Below, one piece after another: positions 11,201 to 22,239 of a stretch of 64,000 bases of DNA (position 1 is the stretch's first letter; every line of letters begins with the position of its first letter). The DNA comes from Leguminivora glycinivorella (lineage: Eukaryota > Arthropoda > Insecta > Lepidoptera > Tortricidae). The position numbers and the translations under genes were made by a program. Where the stretch lies: NCBI RefSeq assembly GCF_023078275.1, contig NC_062983.1, positions 7,991,001-8,055,000 on the forward strand. The letters are read 5' to 3'. The notes below the pieces were generated by a model. It was not told the DNA's origin, made no database searches, and saw only the letters and a list, made by a program, of their open reading frames with translations.

Positions 11201-11549
11201 CGCAGTCCCTAAGCATATAAACGGCAGTCTTAAGTACTTCCTGTACTTGGGAAACTGAGCATTCCCCAAGGAGCGACACCTGTCGATAATGATGGGCTGA
11301 AACTTGTAAATTACTCTAACTTCTCAGATTATACTTATAGGCTGTTTTTGAACAAAGTTATTGCAGAGATAAAGTACTTCTAATCGTTATCTCATTTCGA
11401 CACTGGTGTTCGTTCATATCTAGTCACAAATGCTATGTTTTAGACTTTTAGAGGAAGCTAATGCAAACTGAATATTTTAAACCCTTTTTTATTTGTCCAC
11501 TGGTAACTTCAAATCCTGTAGATATATAATATCCATATGTCGCAGACTG
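11201..11549. other. Non-coding, no gene recognised
   Basis: I see no gene, tandem repeat or inverted repeat that stands out. Confidence 0.3.
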
Positions 11550-11785
11550 ACTATTGAACACTAAAAAGTTGAGGCTCTAGAACACTACCCTGCATCATAC
11601 CGTAAACCTGATATTAAGCAGGCATCTGCAGTACTATTACCCCAAAATTTGTTGAAGTATTTGGCCTTAATATTACCCAGGGCCTTTAAAAATACATGTC
11701 TATCTTATATGCTAAGTTGCATGTATCTGAACTTAACGTAAGACTGAATCAAAAGCTTTTGCAAAAACGTCCTTTTCTGCACATA
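11550..11785 (-). pseudogene. Decayed LINE reverse transcriptase fragment
   Basis: Read on the minus strand, 11743-11769 encodes VFAKAFDSV, the reverse transcriptase palm motif. Positions 11552-11604 encode MMQGSVLEPQLFS, which matches the PQGSVLGPLLF box of Jockey/CR1-like elements. Between them the frame is broken by many stops and shifts. The order and spacing of the two motifs are right for a reverse transcriptase, so this is an old relic. Confidence 0.6.
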
Positions 11786-12235
11786 ATTGTGTGTGTATTT
11801 TACTGCAACACTTATACAAAACAAGTTCAATCAGCAGGCCCTTAATAACCGCCGTGGAGAGCCCTTCGCACAAACTTGCCAGATTCGCCCGCGGCGCAAC
11901 GATCCCACACAGAAGGGCCCTTGACGCGGCCTAACGACGCCGGGAAAAATACAAGACATATCTGGAATATTCCCTTTATGTACCAATGATTTATTGCGGA
12001 ATAGGCGCGAATCGCTAAAGGGCTGAGTTTCTAGCATTCCGATTAGGTTGAGTGGAACTTAAGGGCAGACCAAATAGATAAATGAAAAACATTTAGCTAA
12101 CCAAGAGACTGAACCTAACATAACAATGAGTTATGGCTTTGATCACAATTTTATACGACCTTGAATATTGCTGACTCAAATTACGTCAATCGTGTGTGAA
12201 ATTCACTGTAATAACTAAGACGGGTAGGATGATCA
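11786..12235. other. Probable continuation of LINE relic, otherwise blank
   Basis: The minus strand from about 11850 down to 11786 could extend the reverse transcriptase relic (ends CAEKDVFAKAF), but the match is weak. A more GC-rich patch at 11850-11950 has no recognisable coding signal. Confidence 0.25.
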
Positions 12236-12392
12236 GGCCCCGTAGCCGAATGGCATTTCTCCGACGCCAAACGAAAGCGATACGCCGCTGGCTCTGTCGC
12301 GCCAATACGCAAGCGCGATAGAGATAGATATCTACTAGCGCTTCGTTTCGTGAGCGTTTCGTGAGCGATTGTGCCATTCGGCTAGCCACCCA
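12236..12392 (+). repeat. MITE-1 foldback element
   Basis: Well-preserved copy from GGCCCCGTAGCCGAATGGCA to GCCATTCGGCTAG. The core has TGGCTCTGTCGCGCCAATAC. Confidence 0.75.
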
Positions 12393-12444
12393 GTACAGAT
12401 CGAATAGTATCCAACAAAAATTTAAAAATAGAAATACTATACAG

Positions 12445-12570
12445 TTTCTAATAGGTTGGCAACGCGCATGTGACTCTCCTTGACTTGCAGGCGTCTATAG
12501 GTTACGGTGACCGCTTTCCGTCAGGTTGACTGTATGATTGTTTGCCACCGGCGTAGTATAAAAAAAAATT
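12445..12570 (+). repeat. A-tailed retroposon (family F), 5'-truncated
   Basis: Only the 3' half is present: GTTTCTAATAGGTTGGCAAC to GGCGTAGTATAAAAAAAA. 5' truncation with an intact A-tail fits retroposition. Confidence 0.6.
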
Positions 12571-12771
12571 CTGTAATTTTTACAAATTTTTAAAACCTGT
12601 AGATGATATTCTAATATGCAAACAAATATATTTCGATTTCAATAACAATCTGGCGAGGCGAGGTATACCAAATAATTATACTGATAAGTGAGAAGGTTTC
12701 ATTTAAACGTATTAGAACTTTGCAAAAGAATTTAGAAATCATTTTTCCCCATCGCATTTTAATTCAGCTTC

Positions 12772-12871
12772 TACAGTCGACTACAAAGAGATGTCCACTT
12801 TTTCACCTTGTCACATTGCAATATTTGCAATAAGGTGAAAAATTTGATACATCTCTTTGTAGTCGACTGTA
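12772..12871. repeat. MITE-3, 100-bp foldback
   Basis: Inverted ends of about 23 bp, beginning TACAGTCGACTACAAAGAGA on the left, with the reverse complement ending at 12871. The interior is a second hairpin (TTTTCACCTT facing AAGGTGAAAA), so most of the element can fold on itself. Confidence 0.75.
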
Positions 12872-12895
12872 TCAAAATATTGCCTTTCTCCGCTG

Positions 12896-13040
12896 TCGGC
12901 CAAGTCAGTCGTTAACGATAGACTCCGATTGCAGCGCAGTCCGGCTTTATCGCGCCAATACGGAAAATCGATAGAGGCAGCAAGCTGGCTGCGATAATGA
13001 TATTATCGTACAGGTTTGTGCATTTGGCTACTACGGTCGG
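12896..13040 (+). repeat. MITE-1, diverged copy
   Basis: The core CTTTATCGCGCCAATACGGA and the ATATTATCGTACAGGTTTGT variant of the right half remain. The terminal repeats are worn. Confidence 0.5.
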
Positions 13041-13284
13041 GTAACACAAGCTGCTTTTATCGCGCGAGGTCTGAACTTCACGCACGAGACAACCGTATCA
13101 TTATAGTCGGTTGACGAACCTGAGAGGTTGCTTAGAATGCTTAGTTGGTCACTTTGATCAGGCCGATTTCATACGCATTATACATTTTAATGTACATAAA
13201 AAATCATGAACTTAATTTTTTTAACTGCACAAGTATCGTCTCCCTTAAGGTCATAGCAATTTTACTATAAAATTATTTTTTTAG

Positions 13285-13376
13285 TCATCATCATCATCAT
13301 TCTCCTGGCACATTCCCTATTTGGGGTCGGCCCTCCTGATACATGATCGCCATTTTGCGCGATCTTTAGTCATTGC
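13285..13376 (+). repeat. (ATC)n run with a common dispersed sequence
   Basis: A short ATC/CAT trinucleotide run is followed by CTATTTGGGGTCGGCCCTCC, a string widely repeated in lepidopteran genomes. It is probably the tail of a retroposon. Confidence 0.4.
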
Positions 13377-13384
13377 TGGCGTGA

Positions 13385-13870
13385 ATAGAATAGAATAGAA
13401 AAAACTTTATTCAGGACGCTTAAACGAATATAAATTACAAAAAGATGTCACAAAAATTGAAATAAAACGTCACTGAAAAGGTTTCCACTCAGCTTGGTGT
13501 CAAGGTACCTTTTGGATACTTTGACGCTGGTCTTCCGTGGCAACCCTTCCATTACATACAAACGGAACAAATATGTATAATTTACAGGATATAATAACAT
13601 AAAATAATAACCATAATATAACGACAAGTTATACTATACTAAGTAAACTAAACATTATAATGAGCCACGACACTTAATCAAGAGAAACAGGTTTTTATTT
13701 TTACTTATTACTATTATTTTATACTTTGACATAAAAACAGAGATATTATATAATCGGCACTTAATTTAGACACAATTTTTGAGAATTCAGAATGTGCTTT
13801 TTATACTTAATTTTAAAGGATTGAACAGACGCTGAGTTGCGGATGGGTGGCGGTATATTGTTCCAGCACT
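13385..13870 (-). pseudogene. 3' end of a Jockey/CR1-like LINE with its tail
   Basis: On the minus strand the frame reads CWNNIPPPIRNSASVQSFKIKYKKHIL before a stop, matching the WNxLPxxIRxxxSxxxFKxxLKxxL end of CR1/Jockey polymerases. About 330 bases of 3' UTR follow. They end with an AATAAAG signal and a short TTCTA-type tandem tail at 13385-13410. Confidence 0.6.
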
Positions 13871-14893
13871 TCGTGGCAGAGTACCTGAAACTGCCACGAA
13901 ATGCAGATGTATTGTGCCGAGGACAAGCAAGGCGACGGCGTGAGGCCCAGCTTCGTCATATCCTTGGAGATGGTTCTAGTCCAGTCGGTTGGCGGGCGAC
14001 CTCTGCCTCTCGTGCCCTCTTCTATATCCATCACTCGTCTCGTCAGGTGGTTCTCGTCTCGGGCCTCGGCGCATTACATGACCATACCAGCGTAATCGGC
14101 CTTCCTGCATTTTATGATGTATATCTGCGACTTTAAAAGTTCCTCGGATATACTCATTCCGAACTCTGTCTGATCGAGTAACACCTCCAGACTAGCGCAG
14201 CATCTTCATTTCCACGACGTGAATTTTCTGTTCGTCTGACTTATTCATTCCCCAACATTCGGATCCGTAGAGTAATGCCGGTCTCACAGCTGTTTTGTAG
14301 ACGGTTCCCTTAGTTTTAATTGGCATTTTCGCATCACAGAGCACTCCAGTAAGCGACCTCCACTTAAGCCATCCCGTTTTTATTCTGTTTTCAATATCGC
14401 TTACAGTATCCTAGGTACCTACTTGAATTGTTCAAAGGGTTTCCATCTATTTTAAGTAGTGGTGGTTCACTGTTAGTGAAATTGCAGTGCATGTATTCAG
14501 TCTTTTGCCAATTTACTCTAAGTCCCTTGCCCTCCAATGCTGCCCGCCAAGCTTCGAGGTTCCTTTGAAGTTCCGGCAGTGATTCCTCTACTAGGACTAC
14601 ATCATCCGCGTATAGCAGTGTCCATGGGGCCGGTTTCTGTAGGTCTTTGGTGATGTAGTCCATGACGATATTGAAGAGAAGGGGGCTCAGAGTAGATCCT
14701 TGGTGAACGCCGACTTTCACTTCGAAGGTGTCACTCATGCCAGCAGGCGAAACAACTCTGGTGGTAACATTCTTGTACATGTCTTGTACGATACTTATGT
14801 ACTGCTCCGGAACGTGTTGGGCCCTGAGTGCTTGCCATATGAGTTGACGCGATATTCGGTCAAAAGCTTTTTCAAGATCTATGAAGTTTTTTT
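13871..14893 (-). pseudogene. RTE-type LINE reverse transcriptase, truncated and frameshifted
   Basis: Minus-strand translation shows FIDLEKAFDR, GVHQGSTLSPLLF, the catalytic LLYADDVVLV box, GLRVNWQKTEYM and SSRYLGY. After a frameshift near 14400 come IKTGWLKWRSLTGVLCD, AVRPALLYGSECWG, an in-frame stop near 14196 and MQEGRLRWYGHVMRR. This is the RTE-type layout, but it differs clearly from the copy at 1728-2957, so two lineages are present. The 5' end is cut at AFIDLEKAFD and the 3' end abuts the LINE tail at 13870. It is not functional. Confidence 0.75.
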
Positions 14894-15704
14894 AGTAAAC
14901 TTTTAAAATAGAAAAGTAAAAGTTTCGCGCGTCGCATGGTATCTTGTTCGTCGTGTTTATTTATTTCTATTTTTCAGACTTCGCCTCCTTTCTCTCTTAT
15001 GGATCAAGGTCTTTTTACACTGGTTACAATAGGTACACCGCTCGCTTTCGCTCTCATCTAATGAAAAAACACCCTGACAGGGCCCCATCAGTTACACTCG
15101 CGTTTTAACATTTTTTATTTCACGCATCTTTGCGTTGAAAGGCAACATGTTTACTCTTACTAAAGCGTAATTACCAGGTATTTTCGAGCGTGAGAATTTG
15201 TATTAAACGGGGGTTTGGCATGTTTTGCGCCACATAGACATTTCTCGAAAGAGCGCTTTCATGTTATCCTTTACCTATGCGATGTTACATAAATTAAATT
15301 AATATTTTAGACGTAAAATACCAATATCATACCAAAGTCACGTCGTACTAACCCGTATTTATTGGAGGTAATAATATTTACACATCCTCATCATCTTTAG
15401 CGTTATCGCAGTTTCTTTATCATGGCTTATTATTCCTGATTTTCTTGAAAACCATCCCCTTAGGAAATGAATTCTTGGAATTGATGCTACTAGAATTTGT
15501 CATTTCATAAAACTAGATCTTATTAGGATAATTAGTCCGGATTCCTCAAGATGAATTACGAAAAAGCGTATAAATCTAGAACAACTCCTTAAACGAGGTT
15601 CTTCCTTTAATGGAGACTTCAGGAAATTTTTGCATGGCGCGGACTCTGCTATTTCACACATTCGTCCGCTCCATGCTATTTAAGATCCTATACGTTTACC
15701 ACAA
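14894..15704. other. Non-coding, no element recognised
   Basis: No gene or clear repeat. The sequence is AT-rich with CpG-containing patches. Confidence 0.3.
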
Positions 15705-16434
15705 AATTAAAATTTTGAAAAAACCCCTGACCGCGACATAGTAGACCGATTTTCATGAAACATGGCTAAGAACACTCCCGACTAACTCAGCTTTCAGACA
15801 AAAAAAACCGGCCAAGAGCGTGTCGGGCCACGCTCAGTGTAGGGTTAGGGTAGTTTTCCGTATTTTTCTCAAAAACTACTGAACCTATCAAGTTCAAAAC
15901 AATTTTCCTAGAAAGTCTTTATAAAGTTCTACTTTTGTGATTTTTTTCATATTTTTTAAACTTATCGTTCAAAAGTTAGAGGGGGGCGGGGACGCACTAT
16001 TTTTTCCTTTAGGAGCGATTATTTCCGAAAATACTAATATTATTAAAAAACGATCTTAGTAAACCCTTATTCATTTTTAAATACCTATCCAACAATATAT
16101 CACACGTTGGGGTTGGAATGAAAAAAAATATCAGCCCCCACTTTACATGTAGGGGGGGTACCCTAATAAAACATTTTTTTCCATTTTTTATTTTTGCACT
16201 TTGTTGGCGTGATTGATATACATATTGGTACCAAATTTCAGCTTTCTAGTGCTAACAGTTACTGAGATTATCCGCGGACGGACGGACGGACGGACGGACG
16301 GACGGACGGACGGACGGACAGACAGACATGGCGAAACTATAAGGGTTCCTAGTTGACTACGGAACCCTAAAAACGAAATCCAAATCGGTTCTACCGTTCG
16401 GGAGCTACGGTGCCATAGACAGACACACACACAC

Positions 16435-16465
<31 letters not shown>

Positions 16466-16530
16466 TACAGACACACAAACAGACAGACACGTCAAACTTA
16501 TAACACCCCGTTGTTTTTGCGTCGGCGGTT
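15705..16530 (+). repeat. Family C repeat, interrupted by a family A insertion
   Basis: The left part (15705-15800) reads CCCCTGACCGCGACATAGTA to CTTTCAGACA. It resumes at 16374 with CCAAATCGGTTCTACCGTTC and ends in a CAGA/CACA microsatellite plus GTTTTTGCGTCGGCGGTTAA. The intact copy next door (16533-16802) shows the two halves are continuous. The class is uncertain and no frame is coding. Confidence 0.65.
15801..16373 (+). repeat. Family A element, copy 1 (nested)
   Basis: From an A-run plus CCGGCCAAGAGCGTGTCGGG to GACTACGGAACCCTAAAAA. AGGGTTCCGTAG near the start and CTACGGAACCCT at the end are inverted. A GGAC/GACG microsatellite sits at 16271-16320. It is inserted in the A-run of family C. 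Other copies are at 17317-17866, 25947-26489 and 42807-43111. Confidence 0.7.
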
Positions 16531-16532
16531 AA

Positions 16533-16696
16533 TCAAAATTTTGAAAAAACCCCCGACCGCGACAGAGTAGACCGATTTTCAGAAAACATGGCTAAGAAAA
16601 GAACACTCCCGACTAACTCAGCTTTCAGACAAAAAAAAACTAAATCTAAATCGGTTCATCCGTTCGGGAGCTACGATGCGACAGACAGACACACAC

Positions 16697-16739
<43 letters not shown>

Positions 16740-16802
16740 AACACACAGACAGACACGTCAATTAACTTATAACACCCCTTCGTTTTTGCGTCGGGAGTTA
16801 AA
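16533..16802 (+). repeat. Family C repeat, uninterrupted copy
   Basis: Begins AAAATTTTGAAAAAACCCCC and ends TTTTTGCGTCGGGAGTTAAA. The centre is a long CAGA tetranucleotide run (16680-16755). It is the reference for recognising the interrupted copy just upstream. Confidence 0.65.
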
Positions 16803-16827
16803 AAAAACAAGAATATTGCATAAATAC

Positions 16828-17000
16828 AGATGTTTAATAGTATTTTATGCAACAGGCGTTTAAAGGAGGTCAAAAAAGACGAGCATGGGTTATTAAGACA
16901 CTACGAGTATTTTTGACTCAGTTAAACACCATTAGACTTCAAAACTCAGTTAAACACCGTTGCATATAATAGTTTTTCTACGACTAAGCACTTAGTTTTT
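16828..17000 (-). repeat. Second copy of the repeat found at 1545-1727
   Basis: Reverse complement of the series at 1545-1727, including CTCAGTTAAACACC, which appears twice here (16917-16930 and 16947-16960). Confidence 0.5.
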
Positions 17001-17184
17001 AATAGTTTTCTTGAATAACTTTCGTGAAATTCACACTGTTTCCTGTATTTGACGCAAAAGTTTGCACTGTCAGCTCAGTTGCCTAAAGCCTTCTCGCGCA
17101 CGCGCGCAGTATCATTATAACAATGCGTTGCCATGGTTACAGGACCAAACAGTGCGTTTTTAGTTTTTTCGATACTGCGCGGAA

Positions 17185-18110
17185 ATCAATCAATCAATCA
17201 AAATATTCTTTATTCAAATAGGCTTACAATAAGCACTTTTAAATTGTCAACAGTGTACAATATTCATCTTATTCTAAATATCAGAGCAATTTATTGGTGC
17301 AATAAACAATATTGTTTTAAAAAAACCGGCCAAGAGCGTGTCGGGCCACGCTCAGTGTAGGGTTCCGTAGTTTTCCGTATTTTTCTCAAAAACTACTGAA
17401 CCAATCAAGTTCAAAACAATTTTCCTAGAAAGTATTTATAAAGTTCTACTTTTGTGATTTTTTTCATATTTTTTAAACATATGGTTCAAAAGTTAGAGGG
17501 GGGGGACGCAATTTTTTTTCATTTAGGAGCGATTATTTCCGAAAATATTAATATTATCAAAAAACAATCTTAGCAAACCCTTATTCATTTTTTAATACCT
17601 ATCCAACAATATATAACACGTTGGGGTTGGAATGAAAAAAAATATCAGCCCCCACTTTACATGTAGGGGGGTACCCTAATAAAACATTTTTTTCCATTTT
17701 TTATTTTTGCACTTTGTTGGCGTGATTGATATACATATTGGTACCAAATTTCAGCTTTCTAGTGCTAACGGTTACTGAGATTATCCGCGGACGGACGGAC
17801 GGACGGACGGACAGACAGACATGGCGAAACTATAAGGGTTCCTAGTTGACTACGGAACCCTAAAAATGATATTAATCTAAATTGTATTAAAAAAAATACT
17901 AGTCTAAAAACTTCTAGAATAAATTCTAAATATCAAAAAAAAAATTATATAAAAATACATTGAATTATCAATATCATCATTAATAAGCTATATAATTAAT
18001 GGTTTTCAGAAATATTTGTATCCCACGGTGTTTCATCATTCATGTAGTCTTGTGTGCTATAGTACGCTTTAGAGAAAGCCGGCGCGGCGGACGCTGGCTG
18101 TGGCGAATAG
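17185..18110 (-). pseudogene. 3' end of a minus-strand transcript-derived element, split by family A
   Basis: The minus strand between about 18105 and 17995 is open and reads SKAYYSTQDYMNDETPWDTN to a stop at about 18005. A UTR follows, interrupted at 17317-17866 by a family A element. It ends at 17185-17215 with a TTGAATAAAG signal and a TTGA-type tandem tail. The tail type is seen on lepidopteran LINEs, but the short coding piece is not one I can place. It could be a LINE end or a retroposed gene end. Confidence 0.4.
17317..17866 (+). repeat. Family A element, copy 2 (nested)
   Basis: Same limits as copy 1 and close to it in sequence. The GGAC run is shorter. It is inserted in an A-run. 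Confidence 0.7.
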
Positions 18111-18215
18111 ACTTTTTTGTAGGGTTTTAAAGCACGACCCTGTAAATGACGAATAACAGTTCGGGAGTAGAAAAAACCTTTTCACAACTTTTCTAAACTA
18201 TATATTCTTTTACAG

Positions 18216-18421
18216 GACGCATCAGGCAAATGCATGGCGACACAGAAGCACCTCGTGAAGGAGTGTCCTGAAATGCTGGCCATCTCCACCTGGACAGGAC
18301 AGGTCCCGCGGCGGCCAGCGTTACCACTTGGAGCGAAGTTATCCCAGCTGATGGCGCTAGGGTCGCGGCAGAATCCGGGACATGTGGTCTGGATGCTGGC
18401 TAAGAACGATGAGGAAATGAA
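18216..18421 (+). CDS. Host gene, internal exon (end of a probable PH domain)
   Basis: The exon follows acceptor TTTTACAG and ends with AA before donor GTGAGT, in phase with the next exon. It encodes 68 residues from DASGKCMATQKHLVKECPEM to AKNDEEMK (the last codon is split). The final part, HVVWMLAKNDEEMK joined to DWMNAISKT, looks like the last strand and C-terminal helix of a PH domain, including the invariant tryptophan of that helix. PH domains bind phosphoinositides or protein partners at membranes, so a signalling or trafficking adaptor is a reasonable inference. The earlier strands of the domain must be in upstream exons, which I could not find. An in-frame ATG at 18234 exists, but the reading frame is open to the acceptor. 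I do not recognise the gene by name. Confidence 0.75.
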
Positions 18422-18487
18422 GTGAGTACTTATCTAGTACAGCATCTTTGTAGAAATGTTCTTGTTCGAAATAGAAACACTCCCTAA

Positions 18488-18690
18488 AGGTCCCGAGATG
18501 CTAGCCATCTCGACCTCTGTGCGTAGCCGAATGTGCAAACGCTCACGATAATAGCTACTATTTATCTCTATCGCTCTTGCGTATTGGCGCAACAGAGCCA
18601 GACTACATTTCTGCGTCGTTTCGGTAGCGTTTAGCGTCGCAGAAATGCCATTCGGCTACAGGGCCTGGACGGGGCAGATCCCGCGGCCCG
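18488..18690 (+). pseudogene. Decayed duplicate of the upstream exon, split by MITE-1
   Basis: The pieces at 18488-18516 (CCCGAGATGCTAGCCATCTC) and 18664-18690 (GGACGGGGCAGATCCCGCGG) match, in order, the exon at about 18262-18317 (CCTGAAATGCTGGCCATCTC, then GGACAGGACAGGTCCCGCGG). A MITE-1 copy separates them. The duplicate covers some 55 bases and cannot be coding as it stands. Confidence 0.65.
18519..18662 (-). repeat. MITE-1 foldback element
   Basis: Runs from GCGTAGCCGAATGTGCAAAC to GCCATTCGGCTACAGGG, inserted in the exon relic. Confidence 0.7.
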
Positions 18691-19002
18691 TAAGTAAGTA
18701 AATAACACTTTACTTTGCGAGACAAGCACATACAATTGACATTCCAAAACAAAAGTACCTGTAGTTTAAAATAAGGATTTTAAAAATAATAACGCAATGG
18801 CTGGGTCATATCTGGCACAGCAGATCAGCCTTGCCATACAACGTGGCAATGCTGCCAGCCTTCTGGGCACGTTGCAGGTGAACGGCGATTTGGAGCAAAT
18901 CTTTTATTTACCTATAGTTTATTTATAAGTTTAGATTTTAGTTTTAGTTTGTAGTTTTATTTAAGGACATTTTTTATTGTTTTTATTATTAGGTATGTAG
19001 GT
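18691..19002. other. Intronic, probable retroposon tail
   Basis: GTAAGTAAGTAAATAACACT at 18687-18706 resembles a LINE tail in reverse. The rest of the stretch is unassigned intron sequence. Confidence 0.3.
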
Positions 19003-19137
19003 AGGTACGCGAAACGAAAACGAAACGCCGCGAAAGGTAGTCTGGCTCTGTCGCGCCAATACGCAAGAGCGATAGAGATAGATATCTACTAGCGTTTCGT
19101 CTCGTGAGCGTTTGTGCCACTCGGCTACGCACCCAGT
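19003..19137 (+). repeat. MITE-1, left end missing
   Basis: It begins inside the element at GCGAAACGAAAACGAAACGC and ends CCACTCGGCTACGCACC. Confidence 0.65.
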
Positions 19138-19376
19138 AGGCCTAGCACATGATGGCCGCGAGAGTATGTCGCCGCGAGATAAATGACACGTCTTCTTCTA
19201 ACTGTATTAATGACATAAGGATGGGTAGTCTATCTCGCGGCGACATACTCTCGCGGCAATCATGTGCTAACCCTGCTGGTTTCCTCGCGATGTTTTCCTT
19301 TACCGAAATGCGAGTGGTAAATGTCAAATAAGGTATAATTCGCAAATATGTAAGTTTCGAAAAATTTCATTGGAAT

Positions 19377-19625
19377 GAGCCAGAATACATACAATCACGC
19401 CTGTATCCCATAAAGAGGTAGGCAGAGCACATGAAACTACTAAAGCTTCAGGGCCACTCTTGTCAAATAAGGGGTTAAAAGAAAACGAAACTGTGACATT
19501 GCAGTGACAGGTTGCCAGCCTCTCGCCTACACCACAATTTAACCCATATCCCATAGTCGCCTTCTACGACAGCCACGGGAAGAAAGGGGGTGGTGAAATT
19601 CTTAACCCGTCACCACACAGGCAAG
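19377..19625 (+). repeat. Dispersed repeat (family H), copy 1
   Basis: CATACAATCACGCCTGTATC to TTAACCCGTCACCACACAGG, about 250 bases. Copies at 37625-37865 and 38073-38318 cover the same span. It is non-coding and probably a short retroposon. Confidence 0.6.
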
Positions 19626-19841
19626 ACTATAACCATTATGATACGAATATAGTTTATTATAAAATATGAATATAAAAAGTTACCAACGAAACTTTCTTGT
19701 ACATCTTTATGTAATGTATCGAAGTTGTAATAACAAGATAGAATAAATATGATGCAGTAAAAGTTTTCAAACTTTTAGGCTTTTTAGGTAAATTAGAAAT
19801 GATTGCTTATCAATATTAGGTATAAAGTTTTTGGCTCACTA

Positions 19842-20256
19842 GCTCGGAAACACTTATTTTGTTCTTTAATACCAGCGGGTAAAAACGCATTTTATCCACT
19901 AGTGGGTAAAGCAATTTAACCTTGAATAAAGTCAAATTAACTGCTTTAAAATTGATAAAAGTAGGTGAATCTAGTAAAAAAGATGATTTCCCACCTGTGG
20001 AACTACTGAATGCAGTGATAAACGCATTTTTTGCGTTGTAGTTTCCTCGCTATAGTGAGAGGAAAAGTTTTGTGTTACACTCGGGTGCAAATGTATTTTA
20101 CTTCTCGTGTGTTAAAAAACTCGCAAGTTCAGGATTCTATTCTCGAACCACTCGCTTCGCTCATGGTTCAACTATAGAATCCTTTCACTTGCTCGTTTTT
20201 CAATTCCACACTCGGCGTTAAAATACAACTTTGCCCCCTTGTATAACAAATAACTA
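19842..20256 (+). repeat. Unclassified repeat (family E), copy 3
   Basis: This is the fullest copy, from CTAGCTCGGAAACACTTATT to TTGTATAACAAATAACTATT. A hairpin near 20135-20175 (GATTCTATTCTCGAACCA facing TGGTTCAACTATAGAATC) supports a foldback origin. Confidence 0.55.
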
Positions 20257-21138
20257 TTGTTTTCGAATGAAAGTAAAATATACAGACGCATTTAACTACG
20301 ATTATACGAGTAGGATACCTACTCGTAACTTAGCGAAACTTTCTAAATATTATTACAACTAAAGTTTTCTATATATTATGGCATAATCTGCATGCATTGT
20401 TTTTTGTGCAAGATGGATGAAATGATCTCATTTTATTTTAGCCACATTTTTGATGTTTATATTTCATGGCATTTGGACGTAGGTACTCTTTCTGTATTTA
20501 GCTTTTTTTTAATTCGGTAAAAATGGATTTGTCGTCTCGGGTTTTCTTTCAGGATTTCCGCAACCTATTACGAAGGTTGCTACCATGGTTGGCCCATCAT
20601 TTGTAGTACTATTTTCTGCTAGTACTCGATCCTTAACATGTCAGCACATGGTGTCACGATCACATAACGCGATGATCATACCCGAGAACATGATGAATTA
20701 CGGCTTGTAGGGATCCGTAGGGACAAAAAAACCGCAGGTTAATTATGAGAAAGTTACAATTTTTGCAAATGCATTCATCTGATGAACGTTTGAACCAAAA
20801 TTCGATATTTTTCTATGAATAGTTCCATAGAACAGTTATGTAAGTCAGCGGCGCAGGATAGGTTATGTGGATTTTTTGCGATTTATCAAAAATGGCTACC
20901 AATAATTTTCAATTATAGGTAGTAAGCTTGTCCAAAAGTTTTAAGCCTTTCATTCTTTGGAAGCTACTATTTCTGACAACAACGATATGGAAGATGGTGT
21001 TTTGACGGCTATGTAATTTTATAAGCGCTATCGGTAAATATCGTTGTTCCATACAAAACGGTTGACGTGAAAAAAAAAAACATGCGTACTTTTCGTTTAT
21101 GAACTTTTTTTTCTTTTGTAAATAATGTTCCTTAGATA
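20257..21138. other. Intronic, no element recognised
   Basis: About 880 bases of the intron between the first two exons. No coding frame, tandem array or strong inverted repeat was seen. Confidence 0.3.
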
Positions 21139-21818
21139 GACCGGGATATAGACCGTGATTTCCTTTTTGATTTTTATTGAGGTCCCGATATTTCGACGCA
21201 GTTGCATGCATCATACGAGAAACATGCAGCAACTGCGTCAAAATATCGGGACCTCAATAAAAATCAAAATAGTATTTTATACAATCGTGATTACAAAGCT
21301 TTTCAGTCGAGTACCATCTTTAGGCCACGAAGCTTGCTGAGTGACCTAATGGTACGGTACGAGAGTGAAAAGCTTAATTATATCACTATTGTATACTTAC
21401 AATACTTTTTCTATGAGTCATCATCTTCATCATCAATGGACGAAAAATATCATTATTCAAGTTAAAATTAATTTTAATAGCGTCGTTCACCGTTGTATCA
21501 ACATCGAATTACCTGGCAACTAATTGTTTGTAATAACCGTCTCTGATTGGCCGATAACGCGATCGATAAAAAAAATGTGTTTCAGATCCAGAAAAAATTG
21601 CCAGGTATCTCAAATTAGTATAGAACTTGTAGGAAGTTCTATTTTTGATTTTTTTTTTGAGTTAACTAAAGTGAAGTGTAATGAAATATTATAGTTGACT
21701 AAGTGTCAAAGACTATCCAACACTGAAAAGTTAACACGTATAGTTTAGTCTGCGGTGTCCTCATTGACAAATTAAAGTCGACGAGTAGAAAAAGGTAATC
21801 ACGGTCTATATCCCGGTC
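21139..21818. mobile_element. Non-autonomous DNA element with 22-bp inverted ends
   Basis: The left end GACCGGGATATAGACCGTGA (21139 on) is the perfect reverse complement of the right end at 21797-21818. ATA flanks both sides as a possible target duplication. Inside lies a second, longer hairpin at 21167-21268. There is no transposase frame. A fragment of its right part recurs in reverse at 45258-45345. Confidence 0.65.
21167..21268. repeat. Long hairpin inside the preceding element
   Basis: Arms of about 40 bases: TTTGATTTTTATTGAGGTCC at 21167 faces its complement ending at 21268, with one mismatch near the inner part. The loop is about 20 bases. It may be a separate MITE that inserted into the larger element. 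Confidence 0.65.
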
Positions 21819-22239
21819 ATAAGTCTAATGAAACTAACCGTGAGTCATTTCAACTCTTATTGTTCCTTACATAGTTTGGAACCCACCGTATACGTACATT
21901 TCGCTCTTGGCCGGTTTTTTCGGCTCACTCCGACGACGCACTCGCTTCGTGTTCCTCCTTATCCGTTTTCACCCAATTATTATAAATAATGAGGCTCGCG
22001 TTGCCTTGTAATAATGCCAATTTTGAGCTTCCTACCTAAATTAAAGGCGACACGTCTAATATTGAAACTATACAACGTTGTGTATTAAGTTGTATTCCAG
22101 TAGGGATCATTTAGAATTAATGTTAAAAATATTTTTTAAGTAGTGACACTATTTTTGATTACAAAACAATTATGGTAAATTTAAATAGATATCATATTTA
22201 AAAACCAGTGGCCAATAGAAGTGTTAATCTTGCTATACA

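Noticed and set aside
16188..16490. Frames rich in SVCLCV and RPSVRPSV as membrane or repeat proteins
   Set aside because: They are translations of CAGA and GACG microsatellites inside families A and C.
21167..21268. Hairpin with GAAAC and GTC inside the 21139-21818 element as a hammerhead
   Set aside because: Stems could be drawn, but the CUGANGA box is absent where it should follow stem I.
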